From Rhodospirillaceae bacterium CCH5-H10 (GTDB lineage: Bacteria; Pseudomonadota; Alphaproteobacteria; Reyranellales; Reyranellaceae): DNA of 34,132 nt. The translations under genes and the position numbers were made by a program. Location of the stretch: NCBI GenBank assembly GCA_001557035.1, contig LSKJ01000732.1:1-34132 (forward strand), read 5' to 3'. The notes under the pieces were generated by a model. The model saw only the letters and a list, made by a program, of their open reading frames with translations, searched no databases and was not told the origin of the DNA. Shown here piece by piece: positions 23,866 through 33,308 of the stretch (its first letter is position 1; each line of letters opens with the position of its first letter).

Positions 23866-23867
23866 GA

Positions 23868-25160
23868 TCAGTCGCGGAACGGATCGGTCATGAGGATCGT
23901 GTCCTCGCGCTGCGGGCTGGTGCTGAGCAGCGCCACCGGGCAACCGACCAGTTCCTCGACGCGCCGCACATACTTGATACAGGTCGCCGGCAGTTCGCCG
24001 AAGGAACGGGCACCCTGGGTGCTTTCGCTCCAGCCCTCGAACTCTTCCCAGATCGGCTTCAGCTTGGCCTGCGCGCCCATGGTGAAGGGGAAGCGCTCGA
24101 TGCGCTTGCCGTCCAGCTCGTAGCCGACGCAGACCTTGATGACCTTCTCACCATCGAGCACGTCGAGTTTGGTGAGCGCGATGCCGTCGATGCCGTTCAG
24201 CTTGACCGCCTGGCGCACCATCACGGCGTCGAACCAGCCGCAGCGGCGGCGGCGGCCGGTGTTGGTGCCGAACTCCTTGCCGCGGTCGCCCAGGCCCTGG
24301 CCGATCTCGTCGGTCAGTTCGGTGGGGAAGGGGCCGTCGCCGACGCGGGTGGTGTAGGCCTTGGCGATGCCCAGGACATAGCCGACCGAGCCGTTGCCCA
24401 TGCCGCTGCCGATCATCGCCTGCGCCGCCACGGTGTTCGACGAAGTGACGTAGGGATAGGTGCCGTGGTCGATGTCGAGCATGGTGGCCTGCGCGCCCTC
24501 GAACAGGATGCGCTTGCCCGCGGCGCGCAGCCCGTCGAGCCGCTCCCATACATCTTCCGCGAAGGGCAGGATCTTCGGCGCCAGCTCGAGTAGCTCGGCC
24601 GTCAGTTTGGCCGGATCGATCTGCGGCTGGCCGAGGCCCTGGCGCAGCGCATTGTGATGCGCCAGCAGCGTGTTGACCTTGAGCGGCAGCATGTCCGGCT
24701 CGGCGAGATCGCCGACGCGGATGGCGCGGCGGCCGACCTTGTCCTCATAGGCAGGGCCGATGCCGCGGCGCGTCGTGCCGACACGGATGACGCCCGGCGC
24801 ATCCTCGCGCCAGCCGTCGAGGTCGCGGTGCAGCGGCAGGATGAGGACGGCGTGATTGGCGATCTTCAGACTGGCCGGCGTGACCGACAGGCCCTGCGCG
24901 GTAACTTTCTTCACCTCCTCGAGGAAGTGCCAGGGGTCGATCACGACGCCGTTGCCGATGATCGAGAGCTTGCCCTCGCGCACCACGCCCGAGGGCAGAA
25001 GCGCCAGCTTGTAGGTCTGGTTGCCGATGACCAGCGTATGGCCGGCATTGTGACCGCCCTGGAAGCGCACCACGACCTCGGCGCGTTCGCTCAACCAATC
25101 GACGATCTTGCCTTTGCCTTCGTCGCCCCACTGGGCGCCGATCACTGCCACATTGGCCAT
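23868..25160 (-). CDS. purA: Adenylosuccinate synthetase
   Basis: A 430-residue enzyme that joins IMP and aspartate using GTP in AMP synthesis. The N-terminal GTP/IMP loop [11 protein letters not shown] is at residues 7-17, and G-G-H-N-A-G-H-T, which carries the catalytic histidine, follows. [14 protein letters not shown] and the C-terminal E-E-F-E-G-W are also present. Length is normal for bacteria. ATG 25160 has AAGGA/AGG close upstream. The gene lies downstream of hisZ on the same strand, separated by a terminator-like hairpin, and is followed after two bases by a small membrane-protein gene. The hisZ-purA order is common in alphaproteobacteria from memory. Confidence 0.97.
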   Translation of the reverse strand: MANVAVIGAQWGDEGKGKIVDWLSERAEVVVRFQGGHNAGHTLVIGNQTYKLALLPSGVVREGKLSIIGNGVVIDPWHFLEEVKKVTAQGLSVTPASLKIANHAVLILPLHRDLDGWREDAPGVIRVGTTRRGIGPAYEDKVGRRAIRVGDLAEPDMLPLKVNTLLAHHNALRQGLGQPQIDPAKLTAELLELAPKILPFAEDVWERLDGLRAAGKRILFEGAQATMLDIDHGTYPYVTSSNTVAAQAMIGSGMGNGSVGYVLGIAKAYTTRVGDGPFPTELTDEIGQGLGDRGKEFGTNTGRRRRCGWFDAVMVRQAVKLNGIDGIALTKLDVLDGEKVIKVCVGYELDGKRIERFPFTMGAQAKLKPIWEEFEGWSESTQGARSFGELPATCIKYVRRVEELVGCPVALLSTSPQREDTILMTDPFRD

Positions 25161-25194
25161 TGCCTGTTTCCTTCGGCCGGTTCCCTTCACACAC

Positions 25195-25230
25195 GAAAAC
25201 GCCTCCCCGGGGCCGGTTCCGGAGAGGCGT
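25195..25230 (-). terminator. Intrinsic terminator or attenuator between hisZ and purA
   Basis: On the minus strand a GC-rich hairpin (outer 7-bp stem ACGCCTC/GAGGCGT, inner CCGG/CCGG) ends in GTTTTC. This is a Rho-independent terminator shape reading in the direction of hisZ and purA. Since purA starts only 35 bases further on, it either ends hisZ transcripts or attenuates read-through into purA. Confidence 0.6.
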
Positions 25231-25278
25231 GATGTCGGATAGCACTTCCCCTCGCCGCGAGCGAGGCGAAATGCATCC

Positions 25279-26442
25279 TCAGAGAGGAACGGCCTCGCCG
25301 TCGACCAGCGCGTGGCTGCAGCGCAGGCGCTTTGCTTCGGCGCGCGGCTCCGGGGCTGCGACGACAGCGCGCACGACGGCATAGCCTTTCGTCTGCCACG
25401 ACGCGCAATCGGCCCACGGCGTTCCGAGGCCGACATAGAGGCGCGGCCGCTCGGGCGGCGCTTCGGAGGCCGCCAGCACGGCGTCCATGTAGACCGTGAA
25501 ACCGGTAGCCGATTCGCTGACGCCGTCCTCCGGATAGCCCGCCGAATAACGGCCGCCGCGGGCGAGTTCCTCGCGGCCCTTGAGCGCGAAGACGGAGAAG
25601 GAGACGCCGGTCTGGTATTCGAGACCGCGATACTCGACGGGATCGATGGTAAGCGGCAGGCCGTCCTCTGCCGCCGAGACGAGCTTCACGACTTCGGCGA
25701 GACGGGCCGCTTCGGCTGCCGCCGCCTCCGGCAGCTCGAGCCGGGCGAGCTGGGCGAGGCCCTTGTCGGCGGGACCGGCAGCACGGAGGAGCCCGGCGAA
25801 GAGATCGGCCGCCTTCTTGCCGACGCCGGCCTTGGCGATGCCGCCTTCGTCCTTGCGGTCGAGCGCCCGGCGCAGGCGGCTCATGGCCTCCTCGGGCTGG
25901 TTCACGCCGCTCGCGACGGCTGCGACCAGCGTGGGCAGGTTGAGGTCCACCGACAGGTCCGACACGCCGATGGCGCGCAGCGTTTCCACCGCCAGAAGGA
26001 CAGCCTCGGCATCGGCTTCGGCGCTGTCGACCCCGATCAGCTCGGTGCCGACCTGGGCGAACTGGCGCTCGGGCTTGAGCGCGCTGCCGCGGACGCGGAT
26101 CACGTTGCCGCCATAGGAAAGGCGCAGCGGCCGGGGTTCGTGCTTCAGTCGGGTCACGGCGATGCGGGCCACCTGGACCGTCATGTCTGGCCGCACGCCC
26201 ATCATGCGCTGGGAAACCGGATCCATGAGGCGGAAGGTTTGCTGGGATAGTGCCGCTCCGGGCCCGCCCAGCAGCGACTCCTCGAATTCGACCAGCGGCG
26301 GCTTCACCCGCTCGTAGCCGAACGCGGCAAAGCGCTCGATGGCTACATCGATGGCGCGCGCCTCCCGGGCAGCGTCGGGGGGCAGCAGATCGGCGAGGCC
26401 TGCAGGCAGGAGGCCGCGGTGGTCGTTGTCGTTTGAGCTCAT
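25279..26442 (-). CDS. hisZ: ATP phosphoribosyltransferase regulatory subunit HisZ
   Basis: A 387-residue paralogue of histidyl-tRNA synthetase that lacks synthetase activity and activates the short form of HisG in histidine synthesis. The N-terminus [15 protein letters not shown] is characteristic of HisZ. A class-II motif-2-like [13 protein letters not shown] lies at about 77-89, and a motif-3-like A-R-G-G-R-Y-S-A-G near residue 290. There is no anticodon-binding domain of normal length. ATG 26442 is used; the ribosome site is weak. Presence of HisZ implies the organism has a short HisG elsewhere. It is divergent from a GT2 gene with a 101-bp gap. Confidence 0.92.
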   Translation of the reverse strand: MSSNDNDHRGLLPAGLADLLPPDAAREARAIDVAIERFAAFGYERVKPPLVEFEESLLGGPGAALSQQTFRLMDPVSQRMMGVRPDMTVQVARIAVTRLKHEPRPLRLSYGGNVIRVRGSALKPERQFAQVGTELIGVDSAEADAEAVLLAVETLRAIGVSDLSVDLNLPTLVAAVASGVNQPEEAMSRLRRALDRKDEGGIAKAGVGKKAADLFAGLLRAAGPADKGLAQLARLELPEAAAAEAARLAEVVKLVSAAEDGLPLTIDPVEYRGLEYQTGVSFSVFALKGREELARGGRYSAGYPEDGVSESATGFTVYMDAVLAASEAPPERPRLYVGLGTPWADCASWQTKGYAVVRAVVAAPEPRAEAKRLRCSHALVDGEAVPL

Positions 26443-26543
26443 GGTGGCGCTTGATAGCCCATTGCGCCCCGGATGGGGAGGCGGGACGCGACCGTCGCCG
26501 GGTGGCTCGTTTTCCCGGTCCGCATGGGTTATTGCTCCCCGGC

Positions 26544-27488
26544 ATGAATTCCGCTCCACGCCCGGCCGTTTCCGTCGTGGCGCCCTGCTACAACGAGCAG
26601 GACGCCTTGCCCGAGTTTTTGCGCCGGGTCTGCGCCGTCCTGGACGGGATCGGCGGGACGAGCGAGGTGGTGCTGGTCGACGACGGCTCGCGCGACCGGA
26701 CATGGGATGTCCTGGTCGAAGCGGCTGCCCGCGACCCGCGCCTCGTGGCCGTCCGCCTGATGCGCAACCATGGGCACCAGCTCGCACTGACGGCCGGGCT
26801 GTCGGTCTGCCGTGGGGAGCGCATCCTCATCATCGACGCCGACCTGCAGGATCCACCCGAGCTGCTGGTCGACATGATGAAGCTGATCGACGAAGGCGCG
26901 GACGTCGTCTACGGCCAGCGTCGCCAGCGCGACGGCGAGAGCCTGTTCAAGCGCGCCACGGCGGCAGGCTTCTATCGCCTGATCGGCCGCCTGACCGACG
27001 TGCAGATCCCGCCCGACGCCGGCGACTTCCGGCTGATCACGCGACGCGTCCTCGACCTTCTGCTGGCGATGCCCGAGCGCCACCGCTTCATCCGCGGCAT
27101 GGTGGCCTGGATCGGAGGCCGGCAGGTGCCACTGGTCTATGATCGGCATGCGCGTGTGGCCGGCGAGAGCAAGTATCCGCTCTCCAAGATGATCCGTTTC
27201 GCCGCCGACGCCATTACCTCCTTCTCGGTGGTGCCGCTGATGGCCTCGATGACCATCGGCTGGGTCATGGCGGGGCTGGGCTTTGCCTTCTTCCTCTACT
27301 CGATCGTCGGCTGGGTGAACGGGCACACGATGCCGGGCTGGACCTCGCTGATGGCCGCCGTCGGCCTGCTGGGCGGGATGCAGTTCCTGATGCTGGGCGT
27401 TATCGGCGCCTATCTCGGCCGGCTCTACGACCAGAGCAAGGGACGGCCGCTGTTCATGATTCGCGACATCGTCGGCGGCCAGAAGTGA
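26544..27488 (+). CDS. Family 2 glycosyltransferase, polyprenyl-phosphate sugar type (GtrB/DPM1-like)
   Basis: A 314-residue GT2 enzyme. V-S-V-V-A-P-C-Y-N-E starts the GT-A fold, V-D-D-G-S (45-49) and D-A-D-L-Q-D (98-103) are the nucleotide-sugar/metal sites, and G-D-F-R-L-I appears near 155. Two C-terminal membrane helices (about 233-255 and 265-290) place it with GtrB/ArnC-type enzymes that load a sugar on undecaprenyl phosphate. The start ATG 26544 has no clear ribosome site. It overlaps the next gene by four bases (GTGA). A polytopic membrane protein three genes later could be the acceptor enzyme that uses the lipid-linked sugar, but this is inference. Confidence 0.9.
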   Translation: MNSAPRPAVSVVAPCYNEQDALPEFLRRVCAVLDGIGGTSEVVLVDDGSRDRTWDVLVEAAARDPRLVAVRLMRNHGHQLALTAGLSVCRGERILIIDADLQDPPELLVDMMKLIDEGADVVYGQRRQRDGESLFKRATAAGFYRLIGRLTDVQIPPDAGDFRLITRRVLDLLLAMPERHRFIRGMVAWIGGRQVPLVYDRHARVAGESKYPLSKMIRFAADAITSFSVVPLMASMTIGWVMAGLGFAFFLYSIVGWVNGHTMPGWTSLMAAVGLLGGMQFLMLGVIGAYLGRLYDQSKGRPLFMIRDIVGGQK

Positions 27489-28228
27489 GCACGCCCGAAC
27501 CGCAATCCTGGTCGGGCGAGCCGGCGGAGTTCGACGACTACGCCGCCGAATACCAGGGCGGCCTCGACAATCCGATCAAGCGGATGCTGGGCAGCTCGCC
27601 CGACCAGTTCATCGCGGTGAAGGCGCGCTGGCTGCTGCGCCGCGAGCCCGGCCTGCGGGCCGGCGGATTGTCCATCCTCGACTATGGCTGCGGAGTCGGC
27701 AGCCTGATGCGCGTGCTGATCGGGCACGGCGCGAAGGGCTCCTTCACAGGCTGCGACATCTCGACGGGCATGCTGCGCCAGGTCGAGAAGCGCTGGCCGC
27801 GCGAGCTTGGCGCGCCGCCGGCGCTGGCGCCGCAGCAGGGCGCCAGCACACCCTTCGCCGACGGGCAGTTCGATATCGCCATGATCAGCGCCGTGCTGCA
27901 CCACGTGCCGATCGAGGACCGGCCGGCTGTCTATACCGAACTGGGCCGCGTCCTGAAGCCCGGCGGGCGGCTCTACGTCTTCGAGCACAATCCACGGAAT
28001 CCGCTGGTACGGCACGTGATCGCCCGCACGCCGATCGACCGCAACGCCATCCTGCTCGATGCAAACGAGGTCCGGCATGGACTGCTGGACGCGGCGCGCT
28101 ACGAACTCGACACCGACTACCTCATGTTCATGCCGCCGGGCATCGCCTTCCTCCGGGGCGTCGATCGCCTGCTGACATGGCTGCCGATGGGCGCGCAATA
28201 TGCCGTTGCGGCCCGCAAAGCGGCCTGA
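27485..28228 (+). CDS. Class I SAM-dependent methyltransferase
   Basis: A 247-residue methyltransferase (Methyltransf_11/12 type). Motif I is I-L-D-Y-G-C-G-V-G-S (64-73), the acidic end of strand 2 is in G-C-D-I-S (about 89-93), motif post-I is F-D-I-A-M-I-S-A-V-L-H-H-V, and motif III is L-K-P-G-G-R-L-Y-V-F-E-H. It begins at GTG 27485, sharing four bases (GTGA) with the upstream GT2 gene, so translation is coupled. A substrate is not evident; sugar, lipid or quinone-like acceptors are all possible. Confidence 0.88.
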   Translation: MSTPEPQSWSGEPAEFDDYAAEYQGGLDNPIKRMLGSSPDQFIAVKARWLLRREPGLRAGGLSILDYGCGVGSLMRVLIGHGAKGSFTGCDISTGMLRQVEKRWPRELGAPPALAPQQGASTPFADGQFDIAMISAVLHHVPIEDRPAVYTELGRVLKPGGRLYVFEHNPRNPLVRHVIARTPIDRNAILLDANEVRHGLLDAARYELDTDYLMFMPPGIAFLRGVDRLLTWLPMGAQYAVAARKAA

Positions 28229-28238
28229 GGAGGGATGG

Positions 28239-28508
28239 ATGGATCGTCAGGTTTTCGAGGCCGAATTGAAGCGTGACGGCTACGACGAAGTCGTCACCGG
28301 CACCACCCAGGGTCCCAAGCACAATGCCGAGCACAGTCATCCCTACGACGTGCGGGCGATGGTGATCGAAGGCGCGATCACGCTGGTATGGGAAGGCAGG
28401 ACCCAGACCTTCCGTCCCGGCGAGATTTTCACCATGGCGCGCGGCTGTCCGCATACCGAGACGTTCGGCCCCGAAGGCGTCGTGACGTTGGTCGGCCGCA
28501 AGCACTAG
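28239..28508 (+). CDS. Small cupin-domain protein
   Basis: An 89-residue single-domain cupin. Metal-ligand-like residues are H32 and H34 in E-H-S-H and H72 in C-P-H-T-E; E-G-A-I-T-L-V-W-E-G and F-R-P-G-E-I-F-T-M form the barrel turns. ATG 28239 follows AGGAGG by 5 bases; the frame is open back to 28200, but that start overlaps the preceding gene and lacks a site. It is the third gene of the GT2/methyltransferase set, 10 bp after the methyltransferase stop. Small cupins can be isomerases or metal/ligand binders; function unknown. Its stop codon is the first triplet of repeat copy 3. Confidence 0.82.
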   Translation: MDRQVFEAELKRDGYDEVVTGTTQGPKHNAEHSHPYDVRAMVIEGAITLVWEGRTQTFRPGEIFTMARGCPHTETFGPEGVVTLVGRKH

Positions 28509-28650
28509 GGTCTTTCCGATTCAAGTTCATCCGCACATCCTCATCCTGAGGAGCCGCGCTTCGCGCGGCGTCTCGAAGGATGGGCCACGGACACGGTGCG
28601 CGTTCCCATCCTTCGAGACGCGGTCCTGCGGACCGCTCCTCAGGATGAGG
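28506..28650 (+). repeat. Stop-codon-linked palindromic repeat (copy 3, intact)
   Basis: The cupin stop TAG runs into GGTCTTTCC, 21 variable bases, then a 112-bp palindromic core (28539-28650) with perfect 15-bp ends, CCTCATCCTGAGGAG and its complement. Each half also contains a GC-rich hairpin tip. It is the best intact copy and serves as the empty-site comparison for copy 2. Confidence 0.85.
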
Positions 28651-28697
28651 CCATCGTTTGAAAGCGGTGTGATTCCTTCTCGACCGGGAAACTTCTA

Positions 28698-30350
28698 GTG
28701 ACGAAGGCGGCGCCTGCCTGGCAACTCCTGCTCGCCTTCGCGCTGTCCCTGCTGGTGCTGTGCGGCCTGATCGGGTGGCTGCAGAACGTCCACATCATCA
28801 GCGCCAACGGCATGTACAAGAGCATCCAGGCCGAGCCCTGGATCGCCTCGCCGTCGACCGCGCGCCTCGATCAGTCGAACTATCTCTTCTTCCCGCTCTA
28901 CGGGGTGAGTGCCCGCCTGCTCGATGCGCTCGGCATCCTGCGCGGCGTGGCGTGGAAGCAGTTCGCCTATCTCAATGCCTTCTGGGCGAGCATCGGCACG
29001 GTCATCGTCTATGCCTTCGTCCATCGCCTGACCGGCAGCGTGCGCGTCGCCGCGCTCACCTCGGTGTTCCATCTCGGATGCGGCTTCGTCCTGCTGCTGT
29101 CGGTGATCAGCGAGGACATCATGCCGGGCTACGTGTTCGTCCTGGGCTCGATGGCGCTGGCCGGACTTTGGTTCGACCGGCCGACATGGCGGCGCATCGC
29201 GATCGTCGGCGCGATCTTCACCCTGGGCTGGCTGATCGAATGGCGCCTGCTGTTTCCGACTTTGCCGGCCTTCGTGCTGGCCCTCCTGATCGCGCCGCAG
29301 CCGCTGAAGAACCGCGTCGGCCACGTGCTCGTCCTGCTGGTTTCGATCCTGGCCGTGTCGGGCATCGTCCAGCTTCTCTGGGAAGGCCATAACGGCGCGA
29401 TCGGCCTGCACGACATCCTGTGGACCGGGAAGGGGGTGGCCACCGGCTGGGCCGGCATCACCTGGGACAAGGCGTGGATGATGCTGTCGGGCGTCGGCAA
29501 CTACCTGCTGCTCCTCGGCGGCTTCGTCGATCCGAAGTCGGCGAAGGAGGCGGCGGGGCCGCTGGCGATCTCCGTGCTTCTCCAGGCCGCGATCTTCGTC
29601 GCGAGCGTCGTGCTGCTCTGGCCGCGCCGTGACGAGCCGCGGTTGCGGGCGGTCGCCGTCGTTTTCCTTGGCACGCTGGGAGCCGGGCAGGTCCTGAACT
29701 TCTACTCGCAGCCGCAGGACCCGCAGATGCAGATCAACGTCATGCCGTGGCTCGCCGTGGCCTGGGCGTTGCTGCTCGCGGGTCTGCTGCCGACACGACG
29801 CGGCCTGGCGATCGGATTGGCGGTTCTGTCTTTCGCGCCGCTCGCCTGGAATGTTGCGGCGCTGGCCAAATGGCGCGGCGACGACACGCGCTGGCTCGCA
29901 GCGACGGCGGCGCTGGAGAAGCGCTTTCCGCCGGACTCGAGCGTCTTTCTCTATTTCGGCTACGAGCCGATCACGACCTGGAAGTACGCGCTGTGGAGCC
30001 GGACCTGGGATTGGGACAATCGCGTCGCGATTCCGCCGGCGCCCTCCGCCGATCCGAAATTCAAGTGGATCGCGGTGAATGCCGGCGCCATTCGTCATCC
30101 CGGCTGGACGGCGGCCGAGCACGCCGCGGCGATCAAGCGCGACATCGATCTGGCGCTCGATCGCGGCTATCGCGTGGTCGTCTCCGACATGTGGTCGTGG
30201 CCGCCTGAGGTGCTGGCGGCCTACCTTGGAACGGTCGCTGCATCGGGGCGCACCGATGCGATCTACCGGATGCTGCATGACGACTTCCGCGCGACCGAGG
30301 CGTTCAGAGATCCGGTCGCCGGGACCTATTACGAGTTGCAGCGTCGCTGA
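28698..30350 (+). CDS. Polytopic membrane protein, GT-C-like, unknown function
   Basis: A 550-residue integral membrane protein. I count about 10 hydrophobic helices, the first at residues 10-28 and the others mainly between 95 and 400, with a C-terminal soluble domain of about 130 residues from about 415 on. The general layout (early periplasmic loop, many helices, C-terminal globular part) resembles GT-C glycosyltransferases of the ArnT/PMT clan, but I cannot find a clear D-D or D-E loop motif, so the family is only a guess. It starts at GTG 28698 with a weak ribosome site. It follows the GT2-methyltransferase-cupin genes and may use their lipid-linked sugar. Other membrane functions are possible. 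Confidence 0.75.
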   Translation: MTKAAPAWQLLLAFALSLLVLCGLIGWLQNVHIISANGMYKSIQAEPWIASPSTARLDQSNYLFFPLYGVSARLLDALGILRGVAWKQFAYLNAFWASIGTVIVYAFVHRLTGSVRVAALTSVFHLGCGFVLLLSVISEDIMPGYVFVLGSMALAGLWFDRPTWRRIAIVGAIFTLGWLIEWRLLFPTLPAFVLALLIAPQPLKNRVGHVLVLLVSILAVSGIVQLLWEGHNGAIGLHDILWTGKGVATGWAGITWDKAWMMLSGVGNYLLLLGGFVDPKSAKEAAGPLAISVLLQAAIFVASVVLLWPRRDEPRLRAVAVVFLGTLGAGQVLNFYSQPQDPQMQINVMPWLAVAWALLLAGLLPTRRGLAIGLAVLSFAPLAWNVAALAKWRGDDTRWLAATAALEKRFPPDSSVFLYFGYEPITTWKYALWSRTWDWDNRVAIPPAPSADPKFKWIAVNAGAIRHPGWTAAEHAAAIKRDIDLALDRGYRVVVSDMWSWPPEVLAAYLGTVAASGRTDAIYRMLHDDFRATEAFRDPVAGTYYELQRR

Positions 30351-30375
30351 ACCGAAGCGCGACAATCTCTCCACA

Positions 30376-30404
30376 TTGACGCCGCATCTGTCGGCCCGTA
30401 TATC
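30376..30404 (+). promoter_or_regulatory. Candidate sigma-70 promoter of serC
   Basis: TTGACG (30376-30381) and TATATC (30399-30404) are spaced by exactly 17 bp and match consensus at 5/6 and 4/6. The predicted start near 30411 gives a leader of about 50 bases with an AAGGGAG ribosome site. Confidence 0.65.
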
Positions 30405-30461
30405 GGCCGCGGGCCACGCTCCCCCACCGGAGTGCATTTCTTCTGTAAGGGAGAATGACAG

Positions 30462-31631
30462 ATGACTAAGCCGTCAATGCGTCCTGCGCGTCCCGATTTT
30501 TCCTCGGGCCCCTGCGCCAAGCGTCCGGGTTGGACACCGGAAGTTCTCAAAGATGCCGCCGTCGGGCGGTCCCATCGATCCAAGATCGGCAAGAAGAAGA
30601 TCGTCGAAGCGGTCGATCGCACGCGCGCGATCCTCGGCATTCCCGCCGACCATCGCATCGCCATCGTTCCCGCGTCCGACACCGGTGCCGTCGAGATGGC
30701 GCTGTGGTCGCTGCTCGGCGCTCGCCCGGTCGACATGCTGACCTGGGAAAGCTTCGGCGAAGGCTGGGTCACCGACGTGGTGAAGCAGCTCAAGCTAAAG
30801 GATACCCGCACGCTCAAGGCGCCCTACGGCCAGATCGCCGACCTGAAGGCGGTCGACTGGACCCACGACGTCGTCTTCACCTGGAACGGAACGACCTCCG
30901 GCGTGAAGGTCCCGAACGGCGACTGGATCGCCGACAATCGTCAGGGCCTCGCAATCTGTGACGCGACCTCGGCCGTGTTCGCGATGGACCTGCCGTGGGC
31001 CAAGCTCGATGTCGTCACCTGGTCCTGGCAGAAGGTCATGGGCGGTGAGGGTGCGCACGGCATGCTCGTCCTGTCGCCGCGCGCCATCCAGCGCCTCGAG
31101 AGCTACACGCCGGCCTGGCCGATGCCGAAGATTTTCCGCCTGACCTCGGGCGGCAAGTTCTCCGAGGCCATCTTCAAGGGCGACACGATCAACACGCCCT
31201 CGCTGCTCTGCATCGAGGACGCGATCGATGGCCTGAAGTGGGGCGAGGGCGTCGGCGGGCTGAAGGGCCTGATGGCCCGCTCCGAGAGCAATCTCGGTGT
31301 GCTCGAGAAGTTCGTCGCCGAGCGTCCATGGGCAGCCTTCCTGGCGGCCGACAAGACGATCCGCTCGAATACCTCGGTGTGCCTCGTGATCAAGGCGCCG
31401 TGGTTCACCGCGCTGCCGGCCGACAAGCAGGCCGCGGCGGCGAAGAAGATGGGCGACCTGCTCGAGACGGAGAAGGCAGGCTATGACCTCGGCTCCTACC
31501 GCGACGCCCCGCCGGGCCTGCGCATCTGGTGCGGCGCGACGGTCGAGAAGGCCGATCTCGAAGCGCTACTGCCCTGGCTCGACTGGGCCTACGCAGAGAT
31601 CGAGCGCGAGTTCGGCGCCAAGGCTGCCTGA
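30462..31631 (+). CDS. serC: Phosphoserine aminotransferase (alphaproteobacterial type)
   Basis: A 389-residue PLP enzyme that converts 3-phosphohydroxypyruvate to phosphoserine, the second step of serine synthesis. The N-terminus [16 protein letters not shown] is typical of the SerC form found in alphaproteobacteria. The Schiff-base lysine is K191 in [17 protein letters not shown] is the phosphate-side loop and E-S-F-G-E-G-W a family segment. AAGGGAG precedes the ATG, and a good promoter lies upstream. serA follows after 93 bp containing a large double palindrome, so the two form the serine operon, perhaps with an expression break between them. Confidence 0.96.
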   Translation: MTKPSMRPARPDFSSGPCAKRPGWTPEVLKDAAVGRSHRSKIGKKKIVEAVDRTRAILGIPADHRIAIVPASDTGAVEMALWSLLGARPVDMLTWESFGEGWVTDVVKQLKLKDTRTLKAPYGQIADLKAVDWTHDVVFTWNGTTSGVKVPNGDWIADNRQGLAICDATSAVFAMDLPWAKLDVVTWSWQKVMGGEGAHGMLVLSPRAIQRLESYTPAWPMPKIFRLTSGGKFSEAIFKGDTINTPSLLCIEDAIDGLKWGEGVGGLKGLMARSESNLGVLEKFVAERPWAAFLAADKTIRSNTSVCLVIKAPWFTALPADKQAAAAKKMGDLLETEKAGYDLGSYRDAPPGLRIWCGATVEKADLEALLPWLDWAYAEIEREFGAKAA

Positions 31632-31640
31632 GCTTTCATT

Positions 31641-31701
31641 GGAGCGCGCCACTCCAGTGGCGCTCAAGAATCATGATTGCGCCACTGGAGTGGCGCGCTC
31701 C
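31641..31701. repeat. Double palindrome (BIME-like) between serC and serA
   Basis: Two perfect 23-bp inverted arms (31641-31663, 31679-31701) with a 15-base loop that itself contains AATCATGATT. Each arm contains its own near-perfect palindrome, GCGCCACTSSAGTGGCGC, so the unit can fold as one long hairpin or two short ones. This resembles two REP-type units in head-to-head orientation. It could act as partial terminator or mRNA stabiliser in the serC-serA transcript. Confidence 0.8.
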
Positions 31702-31724
31702 CCCGACTTGAGGAGTCTCTAGTA

Positions 31725-33308
31725 ATGGCCAAGCCCAAGGTTCTCATTTCCGACGAATTGTCCCCGCGCGCCGTCGAGATCTTTTCCGAACGCGGCTGCG
31801 ACGTCGACTTTAGGCCGGGCCTGAAGCCCGCCGAACTGCGCGCCATCATCGGCAACTATGAAGGCCTGGCGATCCGCTCGGCGACCAAGGTCACGGCCGA
31901 GGTACTGGCCGAAGCCAAGAAGCTGAAGGTCGTGGGTCGCGCCGGCATCGGCGTCGACAATGTCGACATCAAGGCCGCCACCTCGCACGGCGTCGTCGTG
32001 ATGAACACGCCGTTCGGCAATGCCATCACCACCGCCGAGCATGCGATCGCGCTGATGTTCGCCGTCGCCCGCCAGGTGCCGGAGGCCAATGCCAGCACGC
32101 AGGCCGGCAAGTGGGAGAAGAACAAGTTCATGGGCACCGAGCTCAGCTTCAAGACGCTGGGCCTGATCGGATGCGGCAACATCGGCTCGATCGTCGCGGA
32201 GCGCGCCATCGGCCTCAAGATGCGCGTCGTGGCCTATGACCCCTTCCTGAGCGACCAGCGCGCCACCGAGCTTGGCGTCGAGAAGGCGACCCTGGAGCAG
32301 GTGCTGGCGCGCGCCGACTTCATCACCGTCCACACGCCGCTCACCGAGCAGACCAAGAACATCCTGTCGCGGGCCAATCTGATGAAGACCAAGAAGGGCG
32401 TGCGCATCGTCAACTGCGCGCGCGGCGGTCTGGTCGACGAGCTGGCGGTGCGCGACCTGCTGGTTTCGGGCCACATCGCGGGCGCGGGCTTCGACGTGTT
32501 CGTCGAGGAGCCGGCCAAGCAGAACGTTCTGTTCGGCGCACCGAACCTCGTCTGCACGCCGCATCTCGGCGCCTCGACGGTGGAAGCGCAGGAGAACGTG
32601 GCGCTGCAGGTCGCCGAGCAGATGGCCGACTACCTGCTGACCGGCGCCGTCACCAACTCCCTCAACATGCCGAACGTCTCGGCCGAGGACGCGCCGAAGC
32701 TGGCGCCGTTCCTCGACCTCGCCGAGAAGCTGGGCTCCTTCGCGGGACAGCTCACCGACACCGACATCAAGGCCGTCTCGATCGAGTACGAAGGCCAAGT
32801 GGCGAAGCTCAACGTCAAGCCGCTGACCCAGGTGGCGCTGATGGGCGTGCTGCGGCCGCAGCTCACGTCGGTGAACATGGTCAACGCGCCGGTGATCGCC
32901 CGCGAGCGCGGAATCGAGGTGGCGGAGGTCAAGCACGAGCGCGAGACCGACTACAACTCGATGATCCGCCTTTCGGTCACGACCGAGAAGTACACGCGCT
33001 CGGTGACGGGCACGCTGTTCGGCGGCAAGCATCCGCGCATCGTCGAGATCAAGGGTATCGAGATCGACGCCGAGTTCGCGCCGCACATGCTCTACATCAC
33101 CAACGACGACAAGCCGGGCTTCATCGGCCGTCTTGGCACGCTGCTGGGCGAGGGCAAAGTCAACATCGCGACCTTCCATCTGGGCCGCGACAAGCCGGGC
33201 GGATCGGCCATTGCCCTGGTCCAGGTCGACCAGCCGATCTCGGCTGAGCTGATGGGCAAGATCAGCGGTATCGAGGGCGTGATGCAGGCCAAGGCGCTGG
33301 GCTTCTAA
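31725..33308 (+). CDS. serA: D-3-phosphoglycerate dehydrogenase
   Basis: A 527-residue long-form PGDH, first step of serine synthesis. The substrate/NAD domains include G-R-A-G-I-G-V-D-N-V-D and G-L-I-G-C-G-N-I-G-S. The catalytic set is R233 (C-A-R-G-G), E262 (E-E-P) and H280 (P-H-L-G-A-S-T). The intervening domain (about 310-450) and the C-terminal ACT regulatory domain (about 455-527, L-Y-I-T-N-D-D-K-P-G-F-I-G) are both present, so serine feedback or allosteric control is possible. ATG 31725 follows GAGGAG by 9 bases; the frame is open back to 31677 inside the palindrome. It is the second gene of serC-serA. Confidence 0.97.
   Translation: MAKPKVLISDELSPRAVEIFSERGCDVDFRPGLKPAELRAIIGNYEGLAIRSATKVTAEVLAEAKKLKVVGRAGIGVDNVDIKAATSHGVVVMNTPFGNAITTAEHAIALMFAVARQVPEANASTQAGKWEKNKFMGTELSFKTLGLIGCGNIGSIVAERAIGLKMRVVAYDPFLSDQRATELGVEKATLEQVLARADFITVHTPLTEQTKNILSRANLMKTKKGVRIVNCARGGLVDELAVRDLLVSGHIAGAGFDVFVEEPAKQNVLFGAPNLVCTPHLGASTVEAQENVALQVAEQMADYLLTGAVTNSLNMPNVSAEDAPKLAPFLDLAEKLGSFAGQLTDTDIKAVSIEYEGQVAKLNVKPLTQVALMGVLRPQLTSVNMVNAPVIARERGIEVAEVKHERETDYNSMIRLSVTTEKYTRSVTGTLFGGKHPRIVEIKGIEIDAEFAPHMLYITNDDKPGFIGRLGTLLGEGKVNIATFHLGRDKPGGSAIALVQVDQPISAELMGKISGIEGVMQAKALGF

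Noticed and set aside
28695..30437. 580-codon open frame on the minus strand opposite the polytopic membrane protein
   Set aside because: It is highly charged, Arg/His/Gln-rich low-information sequence typical of antisense frames in high-GC DNA. The plus frame has clear membrane helices.
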